From: Durusdinium trenchii
Taxonomy: Eukaryota; Sar; Dinophyceae; Suessiales; Symbiodiniaceae
Length of the DNA stretch: 64,000 nucleotides
NCBI GenBank assembly: GCA_963970005.1
Contig: CAXAMN010003091.1
Location: 299,826 to 363,825, forward strand
Direction: 5' to 3'
The position numbers and the translations under genes are program-made. Below the pieces are notes generated by a model, which was not told the DNA's origin, did not search any database, and worked only from the letters and a program-made list of their open reading frames with translations. Numbering within the stretch: position 1 is the stretch's first letter; the number at the start of each line of letters is the position of its first letter. Shown one piece after another: positions 1 through 11,819 of the stretch.

Positions 1-228
1 TTTGCAAGGCATGGGCTTCCCAAGACAGTTGGAAGCAGAGGTGCTACAACCGCGGACAGTTCGCTAAAGGGCACCCGTCCAGTGGATTTTTTGCAATTTC
101 ACTTGTCATGTGAAGTCGTGTGCAGTCAGTCAGGAGAAACAGGACGAAAGTCTATATAGGTATATACATTATATATACTAGTATATATTTATAATATAAA
201 ACATATGTATATATTCATATAACCATTT

Positions 229-535
229 CAAGAGAGAGAGAGAGAGAAGGAAAAGAAAGAATGGAAAGAAACACGAGAGAAAGAAATGAGAAGGAGGGAG
301 AAGGAAGGAGAAAGAGGGAGAAAAACGGGAAAGGAGAAGGAAGGAGAGAAAAGGAAAGGAAAAGGAAAGAAGGAACCGGAAGGAACAGGAAGGAACACAA
401 AGGAAAAGGAAGGAAGAGGCAGGAAAGGAAAGAAAAGGAAAAAAGAAACAAAGGAAGGAAGGAAAGGGAAGGAAGGAAAAGGACGGAGACAAGACTATAT
501 AATAAGTAGAGACAGGGAGAGAGAGAAAAAAGATG
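229..535. repeat. Purine-rich GGAAG/GAGA low-complexity tract
   Basis: Nearly every base on the + strand is A or G, in irregular GGAAAGGAAGG and GAGAGA steps. The frames through it encode only Lys/Arg/Glu/Gly on + and Ser/Phe/Leu/Pro on -, as expected from composition, so they are not read as genes. Confidence 0.95.
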
Positions 536-1048
536 ACAAAGAATATGTTTCTCTCATTGTCCTTGCAGGCTAGAAAGCCAGAGGCATGTGCGGGGCTAAG
601 AGGCCATTTCAATTCAGGCCGTTGAGGCTGTTCCTTGTCGCCAATTGAAGCAATCAAGGTAGCACTGGGCACTTGCAAGTTTGGCAGTTGACCAGCATGC
701 CAAGGCATCCCTCAGATGATAATCATTTGTCAGACGGCAAAGTTCATATTCAACAGCTGGCAGTTATCACCCCTCGATGTTGCAACAACACTGACGGCTT
801 GTTTAGCCATATTGACAAAATAGGAGTCGGTGGGCTTACCACCAGAGATTGAAAAATACATTGCAGTTTGTTTGTTTTGACATTTGTCCTTCGCTCAGGT
901 TGCTGCCATTGTCAAGTGCAGAATTCTTTATATATTTGTAGCATCCTCAGGCAGGTTGTTCCCTTATCAGCCACGCAGACCCTGCAAGTCCTGTAGGAAT
1001 CATGGAATTGCAGAAGGCCTTACAAAAATTGCATCCCCTAGCCTGAGC

Positions 1049-1158
1049 CCCTAGTACTAGCAGCGTCCTTGCTCCTAGTAGTACGGCCAGGAGCCCCTAG
1101 TAGCTTCTAGTTCCTAGTAGTAAGGCCAGGAGCCCCTAGTAGCGTCCTTGCTCCTGTA
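1049..1158 (+). repeat. CTAGTAG modular repeat cluster 1
   Basis: Short modules of about 18-25 bp, such as GCGTCCTTGCTC and AAGGCCAGGAGCCC, are joined by CTAGTAG linkers. The same modules recur in other orders near 2.6, 21.1, 28.8, 29.0, 37.3 and 39.0 kb, so this is a dispersed modular repeat family. Confidence 0.85.
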
Positions 1159-2577
1159 GAAAGGAAGTTTTTCAAACATCTTCCAAGGTCCTCAGTGCAA
1201 CGGTCGCAGCTGCGGCTTGCTGGTGCCCTAGAGCTAGTGGCATTCAACACTGAGAGTTTTTGACAAAGAGGATTTGCCTTCCTCACACTTTTGCAAAATG
1301 TTTTTTTGTTTTTTTTCTTCAGTTCTTTTTGTTCAGTCCTCCTGTAGAAGACATCTATTTGAGGCCCAGCCGATGCAAGATCTGTGACTTGCCCTTGGTC
1401 TCAGCCTCCGTCCTGGCAAGAGCATTTAGGAGCATGGACCATTTGGTCGATGTCATGTCATCAACAAATTCAACATACTTCGACCACATGCAGGTAGTAG
1501 CCTAGCACCTGGAAACCATGTCATGGATCAGCAAGCAAAACGCCTGCAAGCTCCTTTGCAAAGCTTTGGATTGAAAAAGATTGCCCGTGCTTTGTTGAGT
1601 TGACCCCAGGAGCGTGGTGCCACTAGCACCATTTGCATCGGTGGCGATGGGTGTTGGCGCTCAGAGTCTTTGTGAGCTGTTTTTGGAGACTCTAGAGTTT
1701 GGTTACAGCATCCAGTTTCCTGAACGAGCCGCTCTGTCTGGCAAGATTTTCAGTGTCTCAGTGCGCTGTCTTGAACATCCGGTGCAGAAAGCGTGCAGAT
1801 TCAGTGTGCATTCATTCAGATAGTAGCAGCAGTGTCCTTTCTTATATGACTCGTGACGTCGTATTTGGTTTCGTTGATGTCAGTAGGACTAGTAGGATAT
1901 GTCGTTTTGAAGTCAAAGGTAATCAGTTTCTTTATTTCTACACACTGAGCTGTAGCGGCCAGTTTTGGCGGAAGCACCAAGGCCTTGCTTCGCGCTGCAA
2001 AGCTTGCCACCGATTCATGGATTCACTAGGCAGAGCTGCAGAGACAGTCGGTTCCCTGCATAACACAAATCATGTGCCGGGGGGAGACATAGCCGGCCGC
2101 CGGACTCTGCTCCCCTCGAGGTGCTCGGTGCGGAACTTGTCAGCAGGTCTTTTGCCAGGCGGGTCGTGGGGTGATTTGAGATGCATAGGCCAACTGGAAG
2201 GGGGGGTTCAAACATGCTTGTTCCAAGTGTGTTCGACATTGATCTGCTGATCCTTCGACAAATTTTGTTCAATAGTAGTTTGATATGAGTGAACTCACCA
2301 CAGAGTGACTTGTTTTGACCAACACCTATCTTTTTCCGAGGAGTGGACACGCCCAACATCCATCAACATGCAACCAGTATTGGAATTGGATTCTAAACAA
2401 TAGAGGCCGGCAAGTTCACACAATTTGTGTTCTGCCAGACTTGTGACAGCTTCATTCACCAAGTCCTTCGACAATGCTGTGAGCCTTAGAGCTCATTAGG
2501 GGCAGAAGGCATGTCTTTATAACTGTCAATCGCGGCGTTTGAGCTTTTACTTTCAAGACATGTGATGCCTAATATGT

Positions 2578-2640
2578 AGAGGACGCTACTAGGAGTAAAG
2601 GGCATCGCTACTAGGAACAAGGACGCTACTAGGAGCTTTT
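2578..2640 (-). repeat. CTAGTAG modular repeat cluster 2
   Basis: GGACGCTACTAGGAG modules in the opposite orientation to cluster 1, with GGCATCGCTACTAGGA between them. Same family as the clusters near 1.1, 21.1 and 39.0 kb. Confidence 0.85.
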
Positions 2641-3837
2641 GCGGCCAAAGCTGGGCAGTGTCGGAGTCTCGCTGCCAAACTTGCTAAGGTCCTGGATGTC
2701 TGGAGCGAACCCCGCTCGACGACCAGCGAAACAAATCTTGCCTTCATTGCACTCGTCAGGGAAGTGTATGAATACATTGCTTTCAAGTCGTATGACACAC
2801 ATTTCTGCAGAACTTCTGCCCGCATCATTTGTCAGCATAACGAATCGACGATGGTTGCGATTCGTCGGCATGTCTCAAACTTGTGCACCTGGCTTGGCCG
2901 TTTTGGTTCAATTTGCAGATACGGACGAGCCGTGGTGCCCTTGGCTGCAGTCTTTGTACAAGCTGAGTTCAAATTCAATTGGGTGAAGAAGCTACACATT
3001 GTGCTTGACCATCAACACCTGGGGATACAAACTTTGACAATACCCTTTTTGTACAGGGCTGTCTTGACCTGCAGCTATACTCTGCAAGGTCTGCTAGGCT
3101 GTCAGGAACGTGTTCCGAACTGAACTCTACTTCCTTGTGCTGCTTTGGAACTAGACGTGCAGTCGTTGTGTCGAGTTGGGGGAGCCTGAGCAAAGGTCTT
3201 GCTCGTCTCAGGTTTTGTACCATTGGTACCTTACTTCATCTTACTTCTAAACAGGAGGTGCCCTGACATTCCCACCTTTGGAGGAAACCACACCAACCCA
3301 ATGAACACTCATTCTAGATTCTAGAGATCAAGCCATGAGTTTCTTTTCTTGAGGATTGTAGAAGGAGCTACAATTGTTCTTTTGAATGGATGAGACAGAA
3401 TTTGAATGTACACATCTCTGGATACAACGCCAAAATGGTGTTAAGCAACCTTCGCTAGAATCTTATTGTGTGACTTTCTCAATGGTGTCCGTTGGACACC
3501 ATTGAACAGTGTTTGACAGTTTGACCCCTGGTTCGCGCACTGATCCAGTGCTTCAGTGCTCGGTAGGATGAGTGTGAAGCATGTCATAGCCTCTGAAATC
3601 CATGGCCGTGAGAAGGATCTATGATTTCTCCTTGAGAAATGCACTGAAGCCGAAGAGATATTCATAGACAGACCCCTTGGATGTACACGGATGCCAACGG
3701 ATGTAGGGATGACAGGGTGCCAACGGCATAAGAGAAAGACTGACCAGTGGGACCAGCTGACCGCACCTGCAAGGTGCATCATGGCACCTCCGGGAGGACA
3801 CAATTCCTTGGCCTTTTGTATTTTTGCAAGGCCACTC

Positions 3838-4040
3838 CTACTTAAGTATGTGCCTGCTTAATTAAGGGAGCAAACACGCTACGAGCAAAAGAAAACTACG
3901 TGAAACTACTACATATGGAGGCAGGATAGCTCACGCTTCTTCAAGGAAGCTCCCCCTGGCTCCCCCGCCGCCTGGGAGGAGCTTCCTTGAAGAAGCGCTC
4001 GCACTAATGATTTGATTTCTAGATTTTTAGGGAAACTTAA
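3838..4040 (-). mobile_element. Hairpin MITE-like element, copy A
   Basis: Shares with five other copies the block GGCAGGATAGCTCACGC (complement of GTGAGCTATCCTGCGTCC), a TTAATTAAG/CTACTTAAG block on one side and a TCTAGATTTTTAGGGAAAC block on the other. It carries a 19-bp perfect inverted repeat, GCTTCTTCAAGGAAGCTCC at 3935-3953 and its complement at 3978-3996. No coding capacity. I infer a non-autonomous transposed element from the copy number and both orientations; target-site duplications were not resolved. Confidence 0.7.
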
Positions 4041-4589
4041 GAAGGAGCTGACCTATTGAAGTTTACAGTTGTTGAGATCTATTTGAATGAAAGTCGATGT
4101 CCCACCGACTTCAGGCAACTAACTTTGGTCAGAGGGGCTTGCCGTTTGTCTCCAGGGTGCTTGATTCTACTCGACCCTTGTAGGATATGCCTTTCACCCC
4201 CAGGCCTATGCCAAGGTCAGAGCCTTGAGAGTTGTCACCGAAAACCATTTCTATCTTGCTGGGAGGCTCTTGTCGTGCACAGAAACACAAAGTGGCTGGT
4301 CTCTTAAAACTCTTTTGAAGCTGTGGTATCACCAGTTCACAATCCGGCCTATCCAACAGCGGGCCTTTGCAGGCAGAACATAAGCTGCATTTACAAGAAA
4401 CAATCAGTATTCTTTTTCATCAAGAACACCTGCCGTAGTTTTGTGTGAAGGTGATGCGCATTCTAATTCTATGATTCTATGTGTACATAATTATACACAG
4501 ATATATATTATATATATTATATAGAACTTGTGGTACAAGAGTCTTGAAGGGATTTGGGTTGATCTTTGCAGCTTTGGATCCATCCAATC

Positions 4590-7145
4590 ATGAAGTACTA
4601 CAGGGCAATGGACGTTAAGTCGTACTTACATGTACTTAGTAGGTTCATAGCAAGACATTTATACATACTTACCTGCCACAGTTTGGCTCTCCAAGCAGAG
4701 GCTTTAGATGTGCGGTGCTTTGATTGTATAGACGGACCAACGCCACACGACCACGAGGCCATAGGCCACAAGACTCAAGTTTACTTTCAGGTGTTGGTAC
4801 GTCATGACCATGAAGGTACGCAGTAGGCATATGGATCTCTGAAGTCTCAGGTCTTGTGTTTTGGTTTGTTTCATGGCCAAGTAATTCACATGTTCTGTTC
4901 ATGTACCCTCATTCCAGTGCATTTGATGTACGTACCATTCTTCGGCTCAGGCTGTGCTCCACCTTTGCAAGCACTCATCTAGTTCCGTCCGTGCCCGAGA
5001 CGAGCAACGATGCTGATCTGATCCTTTTGATCGAGTATTTGATCGCTTATAGGCACTATCACGTTGAGAGCATTCGGAGTCATCATATTTGTGTAGATTT
5101 GCAATCTTGTACGGCGGAGGTGCTTGGCCTTTTCTTGGGCCACGCTGATGGAAGAGTCATGAAGGTGTCCTGCACAGCAACGGCTTGACATTCTGTGCAA
5201 TGGACAACTTATACGATGCTTTGTTGCTCATACAACCTTGACCGCAGACTGTTTGACTTTGAACTGAAGGACGGCCCACTGCGACCAAAGCCTTGTTGTT
5301 TTCACATGGAGCAACACGATGTCCACTGTGACCTAGCTCTGACAGGTTTTAAGCCTTTTGCGTTTCTACGGGATGTACAGTATGTGTTCGTTGGTCCCAC
5401 ATATTTGTTTGATGCCTGGTGAAATGTTTACTAGCTGGCCAGACATCTCGGTCCCTGTCAGCATACCTTCAAGCAGGTTTCACCTTCAGAGTGGCTGATG
5501 TATTCCGTATTTCCCAAGTGCGCATCAAGGTGCTGGAAGCCATTCCGCTCTTTCATACTCATGCATTGGTGCGACCGGCTTTTTTGAACGGAATCCAGCG
5601 TCCCCGCGCCTACTTCCTCACTCGCACTTTGAGCAACACTGGTGGGTTTCCTAGGTGTTGTGCCAGTGTTGAATGAACATGCTGCTAAAGATGCCACCAC
5701 ACTTGTCACACGGAGGTATTTTCTGTTTTTCCTTATCTACTTCCGCCAGATTCCGCTTGTCCTTATCTATATAAACCTTTGGAACTCTAAAGGGCGAGAA
5801 TTGCCCGCCTGATGCCACTCCTCCTTGTGTGTGAGGGCCCCCCAGGCCGCCCCCAACTCAACGTGTTCCGCGCCTGTGGGGGTTGATTTGACACAATAGA
5901 GATTACAGGCTTGCAGCCACATATCATATCAGTCTTCTTCCAGGAGCCATTCTTCGGCCATTCCTTGTTATATAGACGTTTAGCTGGCGGAGCCCATGCA
6001 GATGCAATAATTGCTTCTGTACCTTGTGATAGTGCATCTGGAAGCCTTGCTTTTTGGGGATGCAAGCAGTGGTTTGGACACCTTTGGTAGCCAAAGAACT
6101 CCCAAGCTTGTCAAAGAAGCACACCAAACTGACCTAACTGAGAACAAAGTCGAATTGGCAGTTGAGCCAAAGGACCGTTTGCAAGTGCTGAATGCCAGGG
6201 ACCAATGCTCAAAGTAGCCCTCACCTCAGTTATGGGGTGCTTGTGTCGTGGTTGTGGACACATTTTCCAATCTTTATTTATCCAAAAATTTTGCCTTGCA
6301 ACAGTGCATAGGCATGAAGGATCCTTTTTTCCGAGACGGTGAAAGGGTCCTTCAACTTTGATGTTCCAATCCCAGCCTGAGGTCGATCAGGGTTCATGCT
6401 TTCACGTGTGTTCCTGTGAAGGCTTGCATGCTAGCAGAGGAGCACTGCAAGTCCGTCCCTGACTCAGCGGGATGTGAAATCGAAGAGCACGTTGGACCTA
6501 CAACCCGTTGGGTAGCCAGCCAATCCAACAGCCAGTTGATGCTGGTTGGGGATGTCGGCTTGACTTGTTTTTTGATGCTTTTGTTTTTTGTTTGCAAGAT
6601 CATTATGCTGAGCATACTGTGAAGAGCCAGAGCCAGGTAACATGCTGTTTATCAGTATCCAATCCAATGGATGTGTTGGGCAAATTCACACTCCCCACTG
6701 CGCAGTGCCAGACCGATGCTACGATGGAGATTGTGGGCATATATCATGCCACAGCCTCCGGGAGCACTGAAATGACCCCAGTGAAGGCAAGGCTTTCATT
6801 CTTCCGGCTTACTTCAGCTTGCCGATGAGCGCTCGTTTGCCACGTGGTTGCACGTGTCTGTTGAACTGTTGAACACTGCGGCTGATGCCTGCAGGCGGTT
6901 TGGCTCAAAGCAAAGCGGCGGGGCGGATCATCCTTCGCCCTTCTTGTCGAGCTTGTGATGCGATGCCGATCCCCAGAAAGACGGTGTCATTTGAAGAGCC
7001 GATGGATGGGGTGGAAGAGTCCACTGAAGTTCCTTCAAGCTTTTGGTGGAAGGATGACTCGGTCTTCCAGCGTTTCTATGTTATGCAACATTGGCACGAC
7101 TTTCGAAAGCCCCGTCATGAAGTCGAGGTTCGTTTACCCTCATGA
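4590..7145 (+). CDS. EMC8/9: EMC8/EMC9-like ER membrane complex subunit, 8 exons
   Basis: Exons: 4608-4631 (in-frame ATG also at 4590), 4951-4966, 5097-5164, 5530-5577, 6422-6466, 6706-6786, 6895-6950, 6977-7145 (stop TGA). All phases agree and give about 168 aa; EMC8/9 proteins are usually about 200. Family landmarks in order are MDVKSYLH+AVLH (family YCKMVLH), TAEVLGLFLG (family AVNGLLVG), EAIPLFHTHAL (family IPLFHGTLAL), CMLAEEHC, MEIVGIYHAT (family VIAGYYQAN) and SSFALLVEKT (family DTALIMVDNT). EMC8/9 is a cytosolic subunit of the ER membrane protein complex, which inserts tail-anchored and multipass membrane proteins. Intron donors are GT, GC, GT, GC, GC, GC, GC. Oddities are a 16-nt microexon (exon 2) and an apparent 26-nt last intron. 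The C-terminal third is divergent. Family assignment is by eye. Confidence 0.72.
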
Positions 7146-8382
7146 ACAGTGCAAGGAGATGCTGAGCTTGCTCAGAGCTTGTGGGACCGTTTCTTTGCAG
7201 ATTGGATCAGGGCCGGTCCTGGCCGTTGCCTGAATAGGTAAAACACGATCTCATGATATCTTGTCATACCCATACATAGTAGGGTTCAGATCTTTGACCT
7301 GGACAACCCTTTGCTACAAGTAAGAATCTATCTATCTATCTATCTATCTATCTATATACAAGAGGAATATGACCTAAAGCTAGGGCCTAAAGTACCTACA
7401 TTGGTTTGCTTTTTCGATGAAACAGAAAGATTTATGAAGGCACGGCGAATCTAAGCTTAGCTTATTTTTGGAACCATCCACCCAGAAGCAGCTCAGAGTG
7501 GATGCCGGTTGCTCTCAGCTGCAGTACATAGATTCTGTTGCTGTTTTCCATTGCGTAAGTGCAAATAAAAAGAAGCGACAGCGCGTCCTTAATCAATTCA
7601 GAAGATCAAGAACGAAGGAGTCCGAAGGAGGCAGAAAGCTCTAAGAAGTTGAGCTTTTGAACCGACAGTTCTGGACTGGAGGCCATTGCCGACAAGATCG
7701 CCGCAAACTTTGCAGCAGCATCTGTCGCAGCCCCAAGACACTGACGGGACAAAAGGTTTGGAATTGTTGCGTAATTTTGGACCCGTTACCAGCCTTGGAA
7801 AGAGAAACAACATGCCACCTGGTCAGCAACCGTTTGTCGTGCCTATTTGGTGCCAACGCTACCGTAGTTGACCTTTTAGGCACAAACATAATTTCAGCAA
7901 GGTCACCACTGTTACTATGGCCATACACGGGCGGTTTCGCAATAAAATGGTTTCTCATGACCGATGGAATGTGCGGACTCAAAAGACTTGGGTAGATGGG
8001 TACAATTCCGCTCGATTTTTTGGACAGATGCTTTTCGCTGAACCCAAGGTGTGGACTCTTGATGCAAGTATCTGGTGCTGCAAAGAGAACTGTTTCCTTT
8101 GTGCCTGCAAAGAACTCCCGTGTTCCAAGTGTCTGAATGTACTGGGGTCGTCTTTCGTTTGCACATGTTTTTTGACTAGTCTGAGTAGTGGCCGTGTGCC
8201 TGGAAACTTCAGGCAAGCTGCCAGAAAAGCAGTTTGCCTTCAAGGGCATGGGCCGAGTCAAGGACTCCATCAGAGAACACCATTTAAGCTTGTTCCAAAA
8301 GCATGAGAAAGAAAAGAGCGCTTTCTTGGCCAAGACTCCTTGTTGGGGATCCTGCAACAAACGGCCGACGCCTCGTTTCGGA
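7146..8382. other. Gene-poor spacer
   Basis: No recognisable exon. A TATC microsatellite lies near its start. Long frames on both strands toward the right end are extensions of the tandem array that follows. Confidence 0.6.
7326..7355. repeat. (TATC)n microsatellite
   Basis: About seven consecutive TATC units followed by TATATAC. It lies just downstream of the EMC8/9-like gene. Confidence 0.95.
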
Positions 8383-8460
8383 ACCTGGATTCGTCTCGTT
8401 TCGGAACCTGGATTCGTCTCGTTTCGGACCCTGGATTCGCCTTGTTTCGGAACGCGGGTG
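8383..8460. repeat. 23-bp tandem repeat
   Basis: About three and a half copies of a unit containing TTTCGGAACCTGGATTCGTC, directly upstream of the 14-bp array. The last copy diverges to CGCCTTG. Confidence 0.9.
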
Positions 8461-8475
8461 AAATGGTCTCCCGAG

Positions 8476-9100
8476 GCTAGGAAGTGGTTTCTGGGAAGTG
8501 GTTTCTGGGAAGTGGTTTCTGGGCAGTGGTTTCTGGGAAGTGGTTTCTGGCAAGTGGTTTCTGGGAAGTGGTTTCTGGACGCTGGTTTCTGGGAAGTGGT
8601 TTCTGGGAAGTGGTTTCTGGGAAGTGGTTTCTGGGAAGTGGTTTCTGGGGGCTGGTTTCTGGGAAGTGGTTTCTGGGAAGTGGTTTCTGGGGGCTGGTTT
8701 CTGGGAAGTGGTTTCTGGGAAGTGTTTTTTGGGGGCTGGTTTCTGGGAAGTGGTTTCTGGGAAGTGGTTTTTCTGGCAAGTGGTTTTTCTGGCAAGTGGT
8801 TTCTGGGAAGTGGTTTCCGGGAAGTGGTTTCCGGGAAGTGGTTTCCGGGAAGTGGTTTCTGGGGAGTGGTTTCTGGGGGCTGGTTTCTGGGGGCTGGTTT
8901 CTGGGGGCTGGTTTCTCGGAAGTGGTTTCTGGGAAGTGGTGTGGTTTCTGGGAAGCGGTTTCTGGGAAGTGGTTTCTGGGAAGTGGTTTCTGGGCAGTGT
9001 TTTTTGGGAAGTGGTTTTTCTGGGAAGTGGTTTCTGGAGACTGGTTTCTGGTGACTGGTTTCTGGGATGTGGTTGCTGGGGACTGGTTTCTGAGAAGCGT
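8476..9100. repeat. 14-bp minisatellite array (GGGAAGTGGTTTCT)
   Basis: Roughly 44 copies of a 14-bp unit GGGAAGTGGTTTCT with substitutions (AAG to CAG, GGCT, CCGG). Because 14 is not a multiple of 3 and the unit has no stop in any register, all three + frames and two - frames stay open across it and encode a 14-residue periodic peptide. That explains the long frames seen here without any gene. Confidence 0.97.
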
Positions 9101-9120
9101 TCTTTTTTTGAGGGGGTGGT

Positions 9121-10370
9121 GGTGAAGGCCTAAGTCTAACCCACAGGCATCGTAAAGAAGCAAGGCCCTAAGCCAAGCCAAAAGAAACCGTGGCCCTACA
9201 GGAGCAAAACCCTAAGCAAAACCAAACCAAACCCTAAAGAAGTGAAGCCTTGAGTCAAACCCACAGACATCCTAAAGAACTGAAGCCCTCAGTGAAACCG
9301 AAAGACATCCTAAAGAGCAAAGCCCTAAGGCAAACCAACCCCCCTGAAGAAGTGAAGCCCTAAGTGAAACCCAAGACATCCCAAAGGAGCCCTCACGTGA
9401 AGGCCTAAGTCCAACCCAAAGACATCCTAAAGAAGCAAAAGAAAACCTAAAGGATCGAAACCCTAACCAAAAAAACAGATCCTGAAGAAGTGAAGCCCTG
9501 AGTCAAATCAAAAGACATCCTCAAGAAGTGAAGCCCTAAGCTAAGACCAAAGAAACCCTAAAGGAGCGAGGCCCGAAGCAAGACCAAAAGAGACCCCAAA
9601 GAAGTAAAGGCTTATCCGACCCAAAGACATCCTAGAGACGCAAAGCCGGAAGCCCAACCACATGAAACCCTAAAGGAGTGAAGCCTGAAGCAAAAGAAAA
9701 AAAGACTAAAGAAGTGAAGCCCTAAGCCCCTCTCCACTGAAGCCCTAATGCCAACCCAAAAACATCTTAAAGAAGCAAGCCCCTAAGGCAAACCAAACGA
9801 AACCCTAAAAGAGCAAAGCCCTGAGCAAAACCAAACCCAGCTTCGCCAAAGCACGTAATTACCACGATCATGTGCGCAAAACACAAAATGTTGAGCAAGA
9901 GATTTGTGCCAAAGACATCCTAAAGAAGTGAAGCGATAAGGCAGGCCAAAAGAGACCCTCAAGAAGTAAAGCTCTAAGTCACAACGAAAGACATCCTAAA
10001 ACAGCAAAGTCCTATGGCAAACCAGCCAGAAACCCTAAAGAAGCGAAGCCCTAAGTGAAACCCAAGACATCCTAATGGAGGGAAGCCCTATAAGCAAAAC
10101 CAAACCAGGCCCTAAAGAAGTGAATCCCTGAGTCAAACCCAAAGACATCCTGAAGAAGTGAAGCCCTAAGTGAAAACGAAAGACATCCTAAAGCAGCAAA
10201 GCCCTAAGCGCAACCAACCAGAGACCCTAAAGAAGTGAAGCCCTAAGTGAAACCCAAGACATCCTAAAGGAGCCCTCACGTGAAGGCCTAATTCCAGCAC
10301 AAAAACATCCTAAAGAAGCAAAAGAAAAGCTAAAGGAGCGAAACCCTAAGCAAAACAAAAACAGATCCTC
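9121..10370. repeat. Degenerate CCCTAA-rich repeat block
   Basis: A unit of about 40-60 bp built from GACATCCTAAAGAAG and TGAAGCCCTAAG, repeated about 15 times with many changes. CCCTAA or CCTAAA steps occur throughout. The segment near 9361-9475 returns, slightly changed, near 10237-10370. No open frame of note. Confidence 0.9.
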
Positions 10371-10372
10371 TA

Positions 10373-10945
10373 CGAGGATCGCGCGTGCCAAGTGTTCAAA
10401 CGTGTAGTGAAACGTCGATCGCGTTTGACGCGTTTGACCTGGAGCGACCCTCTGCGAGGATCGCGCGTATCATATGATAATGCGTGGTGCAAAACGCTCG
10501 TTCTGGAGACTTCCGCGGCTCACTTTTGAAAGACGTCTCGCCCAAAGCGCTCGTTCTGGAGACTTCCGCGGCTCACTTTTGAAGGAAGTCTGGCACAAAA
10601 CGCTCGTTCTGGAGACTTCCGCGGCTCACTTTTAGAGGAAGTCTCGTACGATACGCTCGTTCTGGAGACTTCCGCGGCTCCCCTTGGAAAGAAGTCTCGC
10701 GCGAAACGCGCGCTCTCTCTCTCTCTCTGTCTCTCTCTCTCTAGACTTGCGCGGCTCACTTTTGAAGGAAGTCTCGTACAAAACGCTCGTTCTGGAGACT
10801 TCCGCGGCTCACTTTTGAAGGAAGTCTTGCACGAAACGCTCGTTCTGGAGACTTCCGCGGCTCACTTTTGGAGGAAGTCTCGTACGATACGCTCGTTCTG
10901 GAGACTTCCGCGGCGCACTTTTGGAGGAAGTCTCGTACGAAAACT
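10373..10945 (+). repeat. Tandem array with ~60-bp unit (CGCTCGTTCTGGAGACTTCC)
   Basis: It begins with two spaced copies of a GAGGATCGCGCGT motif, then about eight copies of a unit made of CGCTCGTTCTGGAGACTTCC, GCGGCTCACTTTTG and GGAAGTCTCGTACG. One copy is interrupted by a CTCTCTCT tract near 10711-10742. The same sequence recurs in the opposite orientation at about 49029-49140. Confidence 0.95.
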
Positions 10946-10989
10946 CATTTTCACAGCAAATGCTACCTTCGAAGCACTACCGAATGATG

Positions 10990-11111
10990 CGTGTTCCAAA
11001 ATGAGCCGCGAAATTGGTCTCACGCTGCAGTCCCGGAGAGTTTTCTTTTCGTCTGGGTTCCAAAATGAGCCAGGTTCCAAAATGAGCCGTTTCTAGGTTC
11101 CAAAATGAGCC
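10990..11111 (+). repeat. GTTCCAAAATGAGCC short repeat, four copies
   Basis: The 16-bp string GGTTCCAAAATGAGCC occurs at 11056, 11073 and 11096, with a near copy at about 10990. Spacing is irregular (17-66 bp). Confidence 0.9.
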
Positions 11112-11819
11112 GTGTACCGCAACAAACAAGTGTCTAAGTCCCAGACAGGTCATAATCTCTTGGTGGTCAATTAGAAGAAACAGATTAGCAAGCATTCAAA
11201 TTGTCTCAGCAAAGCCTACTGTATTTGTCATGATGCTTGGTTGCACGAAGGATGAGTGGAAGGCAGTCGGTGGCAACTTGGCCAGATGTAGGAATCAACT
11301 TGATAAACTGCACGTAGCATGCATTGTAAAGAGTTGACCATTTTGTGGCTGTGCCAGCCGCTAATTGACAGGTTTGTGCTTTGGATCAGTGTGCTGTTTC
11401 CTTTGGTTTGCTTTTGTGCGGAGCCGTGTGTTGGTCCAAAGTCGGCGTGGGGACGGGTTTGTGCTTCATTGCAGATCCAGTTGGATGGCTTGCGCGGTTT
11501 TCCTCTTTGTGTTTTCAATGAAGGCGGCTTGAGAAGAAAACCGTGCTCAGGTGATATTGTAAACCTCAACAGCGAGGCATCATGGTGTTGCTTTGGTTCA
11601 TGATTTAAGTAATCAGATTTTTTGTATGCAATACTAGTTGAAATAGAGTGTGAGAGTTTCAAGAGAACAAACAAACTCAAAGATCTCAAAGCATTACATG
11701 ATGCAAGTGGTCGAATGAAGAACCCGTCGTTGTGCTGCCAAGGGATGTTTTTTTTCCCCAGACAGTTTACTGTTGGGGTGTTCTCTTAGAAAAAAGACAC
11801 AGGACTGTCTCTGGCCACG

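Larger units (their letters stand above)
1..4589. other. Gene-poor left flank
   Basis: I recognise no conserved protein here. The many 60-180 codon frames overlap each other on both strands and show no domain or consistent coding composition. The stretch holds a purine-rich tract, two CTAGTAG-type repeat clusters and one hairpin-bearing MITE-like element, each listed separately. Small exons of the kind seen in neighbouring genes could be hidden here; I could not tie any to a family. Confidence 0.6.

Noticed and set aside
178..708. Phe/Ser/Leu-rich - strand frame and Lys/Glu/Arg-rich + strand frames
   Set aside because: Explained by the purine-rich low-complexity tract; composition only.
7641..9181. 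Long frames on both strands (up to 384 codons) across 7.6-9.2 kb
   Set aside because: They are read-through of the 14-bp minisatellite, open in almost every register, with purely periodic composition.
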